Origin: an uncultured Verrucomicrobiales bacterium
Lineage (GTDB): Bacteria; Verrucomicrobiota; Verrucomicrobiia; Verrucomicrobiales; Akkermansiaceae
Length of the DNA stretch: 64,000 nucleotides
Direction of reading: 5' to 3'
NCBI GenBank assembly: GCA_937934595.1
Contig: CALGZA010000037.1
Location: 1 to 64,000 of the forward strand
Positions 1-9,647 of this stretch are shown one piece after another. Within the stretch, counting starts at the first letter, position 1. Each line of letters begins with the position of its first letter. The notes beneath the pieces were generated by a model. It was not told where the DNA came from, did no database searches, and saw nothing but the letters and a program-made list of their open reading frames with translations. The position numbers were made by a program, and so were the translations under genes.

Positions 1-902
1 GTGGGGTTGCTCATGAATCCTCCTTCTATGAGGATGGCGGGGTGGCGGATATTTGAGAGGACGCTGAAGCGAGCTCTTTTGATTCCTCTGTCTGGGACTG
101 CGTATTTGGCGGTCATTTCTTTCATTTGGCCGTGAACAGCGGTGGCGAGGGCGATGTTTGCGGAGTCTTGTTGGTTTCCGTATCTGGTTCTGAAGTCTGA
201 GTTTTTGAGTTTTCTTCCGTAGTGTGCGACGCCGACTGGTGAGAGTGTGAAGGTTTCTATTCCTCTGGCTGATTTGCGGTTACTTGCGTTGAAGTGGATG
301 GAGATGAAGATGGCGTTGTTGTAGCGATTTGCGATGGCAACTCGTTGATTGAGTGTGAGGAAGTGGTCTGAGCGTCTGGTCATGATGACGTTGTATCCTT
401 TTTTCTTGAGTCCTGCTTCTAGTGTGCGGGCGACGGTGAGGTTGTATCTGGCTTCTGTTCCGAGTCTATTAACTGCGCCGGCGTCTCTACCGCCGTGTCC
501 TGGGTCTATGATGATGGTTCTAAATGATCTGGCGTTTGGGATGAATTTGGGTCTTAGTATGGGGTTGATCATTTTTGAGTGATCAAGCTGGGTTACGACT
601 AGATTTCCTTGGATCCATGTTACTGGAGCTGATAGGCCGAATTTGACGCCATTCATGTAGCATATGGAGCTGCCTCTGTTGAAGACTAGTTTTAGGATGT
701 TTTTTTTACTGAGTCTTTTTTTTAGGGTGATTTTTTTACCTGAGGTGGTTTTTTTTAGTCCGTATTCTGCTGCTATGCTGTTGAGTGTGACGTATTTTTT
801 TGATTTGTTGGTGAGTGTTTGAATGGCTGCTGAGGGGGGTGTGGAGATAACAAGTATGGAGAGGAGGGTGATGAGAATTTTGAGATTAAATTTATGTAGC
901 AT
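1..902 (-). CDS. N-acetylmuramoyl-L-alanine amidase (Amidase_3), 3' end truncated by window edge
   Basis: Own reverse-strand translation from ATG at 902: MLHKFNLKILITLLSILVISTPPSAA (signal peptide) ... FRTIIIDPGHGGRDAGAVN ... SDHFLTLNQRVAIANRYNNAIFISIHFNAS ... ILIEGGFMSNP. Zn-amidase motifs present. Absent from ORF track because it runs off the window. Confidence 0.9.
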   Translation of the reverse strand, partial: MLHKFNLKILITLLSILVISTPPSAAIQTLTNKSKKYVTLNSIAAEYGLKKTTSGKKITLKKRLSKKNILKLVFNRGSSICYMNGVKFGLSAPVTWIQGNLVVTQLDHSKMINPILRPKFIPNARSFRTIIIDPGHGGRDAGAVNRLGTEARYNLTVARTLEAGLKKKGYNVIMTRRSDHFLTLNQRVAIANRYNNAIFISIHFNASNRKSARGIETFTLSPVGVAHYGRKLKNSDFRTRYGNQQDSANIALATAVHGQMKEMTAKYAVPDRGIKRARFSVLSNIRHPAILIEGGFMSNP

Positions 903-1072
903 GATGAGGAAACGGGTATTTAGGAAGGTTTTTGATATAGGTTTTGTGGAGGTAAGGCAAACTCAAAGTGATTTCTGGTTTTTTGCGTGCGTGAGGTTAA
1001 TGTGCTGATTATGGTGCTATTTGTGGTTGTTTTCGACAAGATGAATGTTGTTTAAGGTGTTATGGTTAGTTT

Positions 1073-4000
1073 ATGATTTTTAGGAATGTTGATACGATTA
1101 GTCCACTGTTAGATAAGGTGAGAGGGGAAGAGTTGTCTGGTTTGGAGCTGGCTGAGGCGACGGTGGAGCTAGCTGAGGAGATATTGTTGTCATCATCTAG
1201 GCAGATGAAGTTTTCTGAGCGCTATCAGGCGTGGAAGATGAACCGTATGATGGATGATGCTTCTGGTAAGGCGCTTACTTTGGCCATGGCTGATCAGGTT
1301 TTCCGGCCTGCGACGTATGTGAGGTCTGCGGATCAGTTTCGTTATTTGGTGGATGAGTATGGGATACCGTCTTATTTGCCGATGCATGAGAAGATAGCGA
1401 TGCGTTTGGGGGCATGTGCGTCAGCGATAGCTCCTGATGTGGTGATGCCTGCTGTGACAGCGAAGATGCGGTCTGAGTCTGATACGGTGATTCTACCGAG
1501 TGAGGATGAGTTATTGAAGCCTCATTTGATAAAGCGAAGGAGGTCTAATACGCGGATGAACATTAATCAGCTGGGAGAGGCAATACTTGGTGAGGAGGAG
1601 GCTGAGAGGCGTCTGCAGCAGGTGGTGGAGAGGCTGGAGAGTCCTGAGTGTGAGTATATTTCTGTGAAGATATCTGCGATATTTTCACAGATTAATTTGG
1701 TGGCTTATCGTCAGACCTTGAGTGAGATTAAGGAGCGCTTGAGGTTACTTTATAGGACTGCTTTGAAGTATACGTTTGTGCGTGAGGATGGGAGTGAGTC
1801 AGCTAAGTTTGTGAATCTGGATATGGAGGAGTATGGTGATCTTCATTTGACGTGTGATGCGTTTAAGGAGGTGTTGATGGAGGATGAGTTTCTTGGAATG
1901 CGTGGTGGGATAGTGTTACAGGCTTATTTGCCGGATTCTTTTGAGGTGCAGAAGGATTTGACTGCGTGGGCTATGCGTAGGGTTTCTGGTGGTGGTGCTG
2001 GGATTAAGATAAGGATAGTGAAGGGTGCTAATTTGGCGATGGAGAGTGTGGAGGCGAGTATTCATGACTGGCCACAGGCGCCTTATTTTACGAAGTTGGA
2101 GGTGGATGCTAATTATAAGCGGATGGTGGATTATGGGAGTATGGTTGAGCATGCTGAGGTGGTTAATCTTGGTGTTGCTTCTCATAATTTGTTTGAGATT
2201 TCTTATGCGTTGCTTTTGAGGGCGATGCGTGGTGTGGAGGCTTATGTGGAGTTTGAGATGTTAGAGGGTATGGCGAATCATCAGGCGCGAGCGGTTCAGG
2301 ATACGGCTGGTGGTTTGTTATTGTATGCGCCGGTGGTGAAGAAGGAGGATTTTCATTCTGCGATTTCTTACTTGGTGAGGAGGCTGGATGAGAATACAGC
2401 GGAGGAGAATTTCTTGCATGATATATTTGGGATGAAGCCTGGTTGTCCTTTATGGGATAAGCAGAAGGCTATGTTTATGGAGGCGTGTTCGAGGAAGGAT
2501 AGTGTGCAGATGACTCCTAATAGGGTTCAGAATAGGGCTAGTGAGGGGTATGAGGTGGGTTCTGATGGGGGTTTTGAGAATGCTGCTGATACGGACTGGT
2601 CTCTGAGGCATAATCAGAACTGGATAGTGAAGTGTGTGAGGGATTATGATGTGGGTGGGATAGAGACTGTTCCTTTGGTTATAAATGGTGAGACTGTGAT
2701 GACTGAGGATGTGGGTGTGAGTATGGATCCGTCCAAGAATGTGGAGGCTTATGATTTCTGTTATGCGGGGCAGGAGCATGTTGATCTTGCATTGGATACA
2801 GCTGTGCGGAGTCAGCCGGAGTGGGAGGGGCTTGGTGTGGAGGCGAGGGGTGATCTTCTGAGGCGGGTAGCTGTGGAGCTAGCGAAGGGGCGTGCGGCTG
2901 CGATTTCTGTGATGGTGATGGATGCTGGGAAGGCGATACCTGAGGGTGATGCTGAGCTGAGTGAGGCGATTGATTTTGCTAATTACTATGCTGAGAGTCT
3001 TGGGTGTGAGGGGCTTTTTGATGGGACTGAGTTTAAGGCACATGGTGTTGTAGTGATTACTCCTCCGTGGAATTTTCCCTTTGCTATTCCGTGCGGAGGT
3101 GTTTTGGCGGCTTTGATGGCGGGTAATACTGTGATTATGAAGCCTGCTGTGGAGACGGTTCTTACGGCATGGGTGATGGTGAATATGCTATGGGATGCGG
3201 GAGTTCCTCGCGATGTATTACAGTTTGTGACCTGTCCGAATAATGAGGTGGGGCAGGGGCTGGTTACGGATTCGCGAGTGGGTTCTGTGGTTTTGACGGG
3301 TGCTTTTGCAACGGGTAAGAAGTTTCTGGAGTGGAATCCAGGTATGCGATTGGTAGCGGAGACGTCTGGAAAGAATTCGTTGATTATAACGAATGCTGCT
3401 GATCCTGATCAGGCGATTAAGGACTTGGTTAAGGGTTCATTTGGTCATGCTGGGCAGAAGTGTTCTGCTTCTTCATTGGCAATTATAGAGGCTGATCTTT
3501 ATGATAATGCTGCGTTTATGCGACAGCTAAGGGATGCTGCGGCTTCGTTGAGGGTTGGTTCTTCATGGGATACTTCTTCGGTGGTGACTCCAGTGGTGCG
3601 TCCTCCGGGGAGTGCGCTGGAGCGTGCGCTTACTACTTTGGATGAGGGGGAGGAGTGGCTGCTGGAGCCGAAGATGATAGGAGGGAATTCTTGTATGTGG
3701 TCTCCGGGTATTAAGCTTGGTGTGAAGCAGGGGAGTTGGTATCACAGGACGGAGTGTTTTGGTCCTGTGTTGGGTCTTGTGAGGGCACGGAACTTGCGGC
3801 ATGCGATGGAGATACAGAATGATTCTGCTTTTGGTTTGACTGGTGGGATCCATACTTTGGATACGCGAGAGATAGCTATATGGCGTGATGCTGTGGAGGT
3901 GGGTAATGCTTATATTAACCGTTCAATTACTGGTGCGATTGTTAGGAGGCAGCCTTTTGGTGGGTGGAAGAATTCGAGTTTTGGTCCAGGGGCTAAGGCT

Positions 4001-4621
4001 GGTGGGCCTAATTATGTGGGGTTGTTTGGGGCTTGGTCTCAGGTTAGTGATCCGGAGGTTGTGATGCAGCCGAGTATTGTGCAGCAGGATTTTGTGGTAA
4101 GGGTTAGTACGGATCTGGATCTGGATAGGGGTGCTTTGTTAGCTGCTGCGGGGAGTTTTGTTTACTGGTTGGATAAGGAGTTTTCCGTTGAGCATGATCC
4201 ATCTGGGCTTCATGGTGAGGATAATCATTTCCGGTATCGTAGATTACGCAAGGTTTTGGTTAGGGGAGATGAGATGGGGGATATGGATCTTGGTCTGGTG
4301 ATTTTAGCATGCCATTTGCTGGGGGTGAAGGTGGAGATTAGTTTAAGTCAGGCTAGAAAGGGGGTTTCGGCGATTTTAGAAACTGAGCGTGAGTTCTGTG
4401 AGAGGCTGAAGCGTTGTGGTGCGAGCTATGATAGTCTGAGGGCGCCTGGGGCGAGTGAAGCGGTGCTGAGGGTGTCTCAGGATGTGGGTTTACAGCTAAT
4501 AGACTGGAAGGTTCTGAGTAATGGTAGGATAGAGTTACTACATTACCATAGAGAGCAGTCTATTTCTGAGACGACTCACCGCTATGGGAATATAATTCCT
4601 AAGCCGCATGAGTGTCTCTAG
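1073..4621 (+). CDS. putA: Bifunctional proline dehydrogenase / L-glutamate gamma-semialdehyde dehydrogenase
   Basis: 1182 aa; PRODH part (SVKISAIFSQ, LDMEEYGDLHLT, RIVKGANLAMESVEA) followed by ALDH part (VVVITPPWNFPFAIPCGGVLAALMAGNTVIMKPA, GHAGQKCSASS, RQPFGGWKNSSFGPGAKAGGPNYV). Confidence 0.95.
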   Translation: MIFRNVDTISPLLDKVRGEELSGLELAEATVELAEEILLSSSRQMKFSERYQAWKMNRMMDDASGKALTLAMADQVFRPATYVRSADQFRYLVDEYGIPSYLPMHEKIAMRLGACASAIAPDVVMPAVTAKMRSESDTVILPSEDELLKPHLIKRRRSNTRMNINQLGEAILGEEEAERRLQQVVERLESPECEYISVKISAIFSQINLVAYRQTLSEIKERLRLLYRTALKYTFVREDGSESAKFVNLDMEEYGDLHLTCDAFKEVLMEDEFLGMRGGIVLQAYLPDSFEVQKDLTAWAMRRVSGGGAGIKIRIVKGANLAMESVEASIHDWPQAPYFTKLEVDANYKRMVDYGSMVEHAEVVNLGVASHNLFEISYALLLRAMRGVEAYVEFEMLEGMANHQARAVQDTAGGLLLYAPVVKKEDFHSAISYLVRRLDENTAEENFLHDIFGMKPGCPLWDKQKAMFMEACSRKDSVQMTPNRVQNRASEGYEVGSDGGFENAADTDWSLRHNQNWIVKCVRDYDVGGIETVPLVINGETVMTEDVGVSMDPSKNVEAYDFCYAGQEHVDLALDTAVRSQPEWEGLGVEARGDLLRRVAVELAKGRAAAISVMVMDAGKAIPEGDAELSEAIDFANYYAESLGCEGLFDGTEFKAHGVVVITPPWNFPFAIPCGGVLAALMAGNTVIMKPAVETVLTAWVMVNMLWDAGVPRDVLQFVTCPNNEVGQGLVTDSRVGSVVLTGAFATGKKFLEWNPGMRLVAETSGKNSLIITNAADPDQAIKDLVKGSFGHAGQKCSASSLAIIEADLYDNAAFMRQLRDAAASLRVGSSWDTSSVVTPVVRPPGSALERALTTLDEGEEWLLEPKMIGGNSCMWSPGIKLGVKQGSWYHRTECFGPVLGLVRARNLRHAMEIQNDSAFGLTGGIHTLDTREIAIWRDAVEVGNAYINRSITGAIVRRQPFGGWKNSSFGPGAKAGGPNYVGLFGAWSQVSDPEVVMQPSIVQQDFVVRVSTDLDLDRGALLAAAGSFVYWLDKEFSVEHDPSGLHGEDNHFRYRRLRKVLVRGDEMGDMDLGLVILACHLLGVKVEISLSQARKGVSAILETEREFCERLKRCGASYDSLRAPGASEAVLRVSQDVGLQLIDWKVLSNGRIELLHYHREQSISETTHRYGNIIPKPHECL

Positions 4622-4642
4622 GGTGATTTTATAGCTGGGGGG

Positions 4643-7621
4643 TTATTTTTTCGCGGCCTTGTCCATGGACTTGATGTATCCGATGAGGTCTGCGAATTCT
4701 TTTAGGGTGAGGTCGTCACATAGGTGCATGCTCATCATGTTGAGTCCTGGGCCGATTTTGGCGACCTTTGATGGGTCGATTTTGGTTGGTTTGCCGGCGA
4801 TGTCGTGGAGGATGATTTGTTTAGAGTCTTTTTTGACGATGGTTCCGGTGTGGCTGGTGGTGCCGTTTTTCATGGTGATGGTGACCCAGCTTTTAGCGAT
4901 GACGGCAGCGGGCTTGATGATGGATTCTGCGATGTCTGCATTTTTGAGGTGGCCTAGTTTGCTTAGGTCTGGGCCTTTGATGAGGTCACCTGCTTTGATG
5001 TTGTGACATGCTGCACAGCCTACTTTGTTGATGATTTTAGCTCCTTTTTTGGCATTGCCGTTATGTTTGTTGACGTAAAGGATGATGTCTTCGATGGATG
5101 TTTTTTTGATTTTCTTAGCTATTTTGACTTTTGGTTTTGGTCTTTGGTTTAGCTCTGGGACGTGGGCTTTATTTTTTTTGAGTTTGGCTATGAGTGCGGC
5201 TTTTGTTTTTTCGTCTGATTTATCGTGTAGATTTTTGAGGAATGCAGAGATTTTTTCTGTTCCTTGCCAGTCGACTGGGTGGTAGTATGGGCCGTCTGGA
5301 TTTGGGCGTGTTTGCCACCATGTGGAGCCGTCGTAGTCATCTTCTTTTTGATGTATTCTGATGAGGGTGTCCGTGATGAGTGCTTTGATTTCTGGGGTGT
5401 AGTGTTTGCTGGATTCTTTGATGAGAGCATCGACGATTTTTTCGCTGTGCATGAATTTCATGGTAGCGAGTGCGGCGCGCTGTTTGAGTGAGTCTGAGGA
5501 TTTGAGAGCGCTGATGCAAGCGTCTTGAGCGTCTAGCTTAAGGAGTGACTGCATGGCGACGTGGGGGAGGATGATGGCTTGGTTTGGTGTGGAGTGTGTG
5601 TTAGCGAAGAGTCCAGCCATGTCTGGGTCTGGGGAGCGGGATACGATGAATCTGACGGAGCCTTTTGATTTGGTGTTTGTGATGATGCCTGTGGCTGTGA
5701 ATGTGACTGATTTAGGAGGCATTTTGAATGCTATGACGCTGTTTGTGCTGGTGCCTATTCCTTTGCCTTTTTTGGGGAGGTACATGCCTCTGCAGGTTCT
5801 GTTAACGCGTGTTTTTCTTTTGCCTTGTTTGGCTGATTTCCATTTGTATTTGGTCATGTCAGTGCTTTTGCCAAATTTTTGGTGTACGGTGGGGTTCATC
5901 CATGCGACTTCGATGTTTTTTGAGTCACCTTCTACGATGAGGTAGAGTTCTTTGAATGTGCTTATGTCTGCATTGATATTTATAGTTTGTTTGCCTTTTA
6001 TTTTGGAGCTGATGACTTTTTTGAATTTGGCGTCTAGTTTGATTTTATCTTTTGGTGGTGCTGCGTTTTTGAGGAGGTGATCTGCAAGTGAGAGGTCATT
6101 CATTCTGCCGATAGCGATGGCTGCGGCTACTTTTACTCTTGGGTTGGAGTCTTTCAGCGCGGCGATGATGGTGTTTTTGTTAGCGGTTTTAGCGAATTCT
6201 AGGCGGTCAGCCATGGCTCGAATGCAGTGTTCTTTGAGAGATTTGTCTTGGGCGAGGTTGTTTAGGAGGCTGTGTGCATCTGGTCCAGCTAGCTGGGCTA
6301 TGGTGAAGATGGCTGCTACTCTGCTTTCGATGGCTGTGGACTTATTGGCGACGATTTTGGTGAGTAGAGGGATGAATGTGGGTTCATTTCTGCGAAGGAT
6401 TTCCTGCTGGGTGTATACTCTTATTGTTGAGCTTGGGGTATTTATGAGGTTTACTAGGTCATTGTCTTTGAGTGTTTTGAGGTTAGGGAATTTTTTGTAT
6501 TGCCAGTCTTTTGGTGTTACGATGGAGACGAATCCTTTGTTTGGGTTACCTGCGTATCCTGCACCATCCCATGAGGCGATGTACATTCTGCCTGATGCGT
6601 CTACGTCTAGGTCTGATACTTGAGTGGTGCTGATGAATTCTTCTGGTTTGTCAGTGAATGATGCGCCGTCTTCAGTTAGTCTATGAATGTAGATGTGTGA
6701 TCTTCCCCAGTCAGCCATCATGAATGTTTTGTTGTATTTATCTGGCCAGCCTGGTTCTTCGAAGTAGAGGTTTCCAGTGCCTGAGCCGCCGCCGTATTCA
6801 CCGATGGCTGGTATCATGTCTTCTGGGAAGTTTGTGTATAGGCTGGGGTAGCCGTATTGGCCACTTTGAACGTAGTGGCTGAAGCGGATCCACCAGCCGA
6901 CTCCGTCGTTTGTATTTTCTCTTGTGAAGACGTTCATGAATGGGTCGATTGAGACGTCGTAGACGTTTCTTGTGCCGTGGATGAAGGTTTCCATTTCGGA
7001 GCCGTCTGGGCGGACGCGTACGACTCCGCCGCCGTGCATGGTGAGTTTTTTACCGTCTGTTCCTTGTGCGTTGACGAATCCGAAGTCACCGATGGAGATG
7101 TATATCCAGCCGTCGATTCCTAGTCTGATGTTGTTTGTGGAGTGGTCTGTGCCTCTGCTTTTGAGGAACTTTGGGTTACCGATATTGGTGATGAGTGGTT
7201 TTGGTGGACCGTCAGCGATTCCGTCATTGTCTGCGTCTGTGTATAGAGATAGCTGCTGGGTGTGGATTTTTCCGTCTTGTTGTGTGCAGTGGAGGACGAT
7301 GAGGCGGTTGTCTATGGAGATGATTCCGCGAGGGTTGTCTACTTCGGCGAAGATTGTTCTTTTGTCGGCTTTTCCGTCTTGGTCGGTGTCGGTGAGTTTG
7401 GTTATGTATCCGAGGTTTGGTTTTTTTCCGAGCGATCCTTGCATATCGACTCCAACAAATACGTCACCGTAGGGGGATGTGGCGATGACGGCGGGGCATG
7501 GAGCCATTTTAGCATCAGCGAATAACTGGGTTTCTAGCTCAGCGGGCACAGATGTGGAACCTGCGAAGAGCGATAGAGAGGATATAGAGGTGATGATTGA
7601 AGTGATAAAGAAATTCTTCAT
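4643..7621 (-). CDS. PVC-type membrane-bound dehydrogenase / HEAT repeat / c-type cytochrome protein
   Basis: 992 aa, signal peptide, beta-propeller dehydrogenase-like N-terminus, HEAT-like middle, C-terminal haem motif CAACH (KVGCAACHNIKAGDLIKGPDLSKLG). Confidence 0.85.
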   Translation of the reverse strand: MKNFFITSIITSISSLSLFAGSTSVPAELETQLFADAKMAPCPAVIATSPYGDVFVGVDMQGSLGKKPNLGYITKLTDTDQDGKADKRTIFAEVDNPRGIISIDNRLIVLHCTQQDGKIHTQQLSLYTDADNDGIADGPPKPLITNIGNPKFLKSRGTDHSTNNIRLGIDGWIYISIGDFGFVNAQGTDGKKLTMHGGGVVRVRPDGSEMETFIHGTRNVYDVSIDPFMNVFTRENTNDGVGWWIRFSHYVQSGQYGYPSLYTNFPEDMIPAIGEYGGGSGTGNLYFEEPGWPDKYNKTFMMADWGRSHIYIHRLTEDGASFTDKPEEFISTTQVSDLDVDASGRMYIASWDGAGYAGNPNKGFVSIVTPKDWQYKKFPNLKTLKDNDLVNLINTPSSTIRVYTQQEILRRNEPTFIPLLTKIVANKSTAIESRVAAIFTIAQLAGPDAHSLLNNLAQDKSLKEHCIRAMADRLEFAKTANKNTIIAALKDSNPRVKVAAAIAIGRMNDLSLADHLLKNAAPPKDKIKLDAKFKKVISSKIKGKQTININADISTFKELYLIVEGDSKNIEVAWMNPTVHQKFGKSTDMTKYKWKSAKQGKRKTRVNRTCRGMYLPKKGKGIGTSTNSVIAFKMPPKSVTFTATGIITNTKSKGSVRFIVSRSPDPDMAGLFANTHSTPNQAIILPHVAMQSLLKLDAQDACISALKSSDSLKQRAALATMKFMHSEKIVDALIKESSKHYTPEIKALITDTLIRIHQKEDDYDGSTWWQTRPNPDGPYYHPVDWQGTEKISAFLKNLHDKSDEKTKAALIAKLKKNKAHVPELNQRPKPKVKIAKKIKKTSIEDIILYVNKHNGNAKKGAKIINKVGCAACHNIKAGDLIKGPDLSKLGHLKNADIAESIIKPAAVIAKSWVTITMKNGTTSHTGTIVKKDSKQIILHDIAGKPTKIDPSKVAKIGPGLNMMSMHLCDDLTLKEFADLIGYIKSMDKAAKK

Positions 7622-7767
7622 GAGAGTGATACTAACCTTTTAGGGAGATCTATCAAGTTAGTTTGATGGAGATGGCGCATTTATGGCGATCTACTCTGAG
7701 ATCTCGGTAAATGGTTGCCTCGCTGAAATAGGGCTTTTTATGGGGGGGGATGGGGAGGTGTTGTCGT

Positions 7768-8262
7768 TTAGTTGATGATGATTTCGGATATTTTCCAGTT
7801 TGCTTTGATCTTTGTGTATTTGATCTGGCATGTTAGCTGGGAGTTTAGGTTTTTTGGGAGTTTTGTAGTGGTGACGTTGAGTGTTAATTTGACGGTGCTT
7901 TTGTTGTCGTTGATGTTGAGTATTTCTATTTCGGGGTTACTGGCGGTTATGCTGGCGTTTGAGTTTATTAGTCCGCTGTGCATGCCTACGAGATCAGCTC
8001 TGCTGATGGTTTTGTTGAAGAGTGCGGCGTATGGGAAGTCTTTTATTTTGATGTGACAGGCGACGTTGTCGTCAAGGAGGTCTCTGAATTTGCTGGTTGA
8101 GAATGTGCTGCTAATTTTGCCTGTGTTGGCCTCTTTTTCAAAGCATTCTATAAGGGATTGAGTGGTTCTGGTGATGACTTTTTTGTCTGATGACCACCAC
8201 ATGTATATTCCGCCTGCGCAAATGATTAGTAGGGTGATGGTGAGGAGTTTTTTATTGATCAT
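7768..8262 (-). CDS. Hypothetical membrane-anchored/exported protein
   Basis: 164 aa ORF with N-terminal hydrophobic segment; stop overlaps start region of the HlyD-family gene, suggesting one operon. Confidence 0.55.
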   Translation of the reverse strand: MINKKLLTITLLIICAGGIYMWWSSDKKVITRTTQSLIECFEKEANTGKISSTFSTSKFRDLLDDNVACHIKIKDFPYAALFNKTISRADLVGMHSGLINSNASITASNPEIEILNINDNKSTVKLTLNVTTTKLPKNLNSQLTCQIKYTKIKANWKISEIIIN

Positions 8263-9587
8263 TTGTTTGATGTTTTATTTTGGGGAGGGCGTTTGAGGTT
8301 GTGTTTTTTTTTGCCGTTGTTTTTTATGCGGCGTTTGCGGCGCTGGCTGGGAGTGCCTTTTTTCTTTTTGGTTTTTATGGGTTGATCTGCTTTTGTTTCT
8401 TCAGTGGGTATGATTTCTACTTTGGAGCCGTTTGTGGCGAATGCTAGTCTGGATGTGGCGAGGGTTTTATTTTTGAGTATATTGTCTTGGGTGATGACTG
8501 TGTCTTGGGTGGACCAGATGATGTTTATTTTTTGGCGTTTGATTTTGTTTTCTTCGATGAGGATGATTTCGTTAGCACCGTAGAGGTGTTTGCGGTTTAT
8601 GACGAATGCGTCTTTGATTGTGTTACCTTTAATGGATGCTTTGACGGGTTGGTTTATTCTTAGTGGTGGTGCGTTTGAAAGGATGCCGAATGGGTCTTTT
8701 ATTTCTGCGATGACGAATAGTTCACGTGATGATTCGTCTAGTTCACCTTCGACGTGTTTGATATTTGCTTTCCAGGTGGTTTGGTTTTTGGTGTTGATGG
8801 CGTCTGTTAGTTTGACTGGGATGCTTTGGTTTCCTTGTTCGTTGATGGTGATTTGCTCGAGTTGTTTGGATGATAGTGGGAGGCGTATTTCTGCGTAGTC
8901 TGTGGCGTATATTTCACCGAGGTTGGTGCTGGCGCCGACGGATTGTCCTGGGCCGACGATACGTCTTCTGACTCTGCCGTTGATGGGGGCTTTGATGGAT
9001 GCTCTGGAGAGGTTTCGTTTTGCTTTGTCGAGTGATGCTTGTTGGGCAGCGACGTTGGCTTCTGCTTCACGGAGCTGAGGTTTTCTGAGGACGAGGTCGT
9101 TAGGGGCTTCATTGAAGCCGATGTCTTTCCAGTTTCTGAGAGCTTGTGCCGCTCTGGCTTTTTCTTGTATGAGTGCCGCTTCTGCGCGAGCGAGAGAAGC
9201 TGCTGATGTGATGATCTGGGATTGGAAGTCAGAGGGGTCTAGTTTGATGAGGACGGTGCCTTTTTTAAAGAATGCACCGTCTTGGAACTTGTCAGATATG
9301 CTGATGACTTTACCTGGGACTAGTGCGTTGAGCGTGGTGGAGGTTTTTGTTTTGACTGTTCCTTGAGTGATTAATTTGACGTTGTAGTCAACGGGTGTGA
9401 GTGTGGTGGCGAAGGTTTTTTGTCCTAGGTGTTGGCGTTTTCTTTTTTTCTTTTTTTTGTAGTTTTGTTTTTTGTGGGTATTTTTTTTGTTGTTTTTTTC
9501 TGTTGGTTTAGAGAGGTGGTTCACCCCGAACCAAGTGCCGAGTATGATGGCAATGATTGGGGTGATTTTGAGTAGAAAGCTTTTCAT
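8259..9587 (-). CDS. HlyD/MFP-family efflux periplasmic adaptor subunit
   Basis: 442 aa; signal/TM, TTLNALVPGKVISISDKFQDGAFFKKGTVLIKLD lipoyl-like motif, coiled coil, KAPINGRVRRRIVGPGQSVGASTNLGEIYATD. Very Lys-rich N- and C-terminal tails. Confidence 0.85.
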   Translation of the reverse strand: MKSFLLKITPIIAIILGTWFGVNHLSKPTEKNNKKNTHKKQNYKKKKKRKRQHLGQKTFATTLTPVDYNVKLITQGTVKTKTSTTLNALVPGKVISISDKFQDGAFFKKGTVLIKLDPSDFQSQIITSAASLARAEAALIQEKARAAQALRNWKDIGFNEAPNDLVLRKPQLREAEANVAAQQASLDKAKRNLSRASIKAPINGRVRRRIVGPGQSVGASTNLGEIYATDYAEIRLPLSSKQLEQITINEQGNQSIPVKLTDAINTKNQTTWKANIKHVEGELDESSRELFVIAEIKDPFGILSNAPPLRINQPVKASIKGNTIKDAFVINRKHLYGANEIILIEENKIKRQKINIIWSTQDTVITQDNILKNKTLATSRLAFATNGSKVEIIPTEETKADQPIKTKKKKGTPSQRRKRRIKNNGKKKHNLKRPPQNKTSNK

Positions 9588-9647
9588 GGTTTATGATCAG
9601 CTGAGGTGCGACTGATTTATTTTATGAGTTTTTTTATTGGTTAGTGG

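Noticed and set aside
349-582. 77-aa plus ORF (and 823..1008)
   Set aside because: Antisense to the amidase gene 902..1, whose translation has clear Amidase_3 motifs.
6117-6623. 168-aa plus ORF and other plus ORFs at 4659..5006, 5553..5945, 6972..7472
   Set aside because: All antisense to the PVC-type dehydrogenase gene 4643..7621, which has clear domain evidence.
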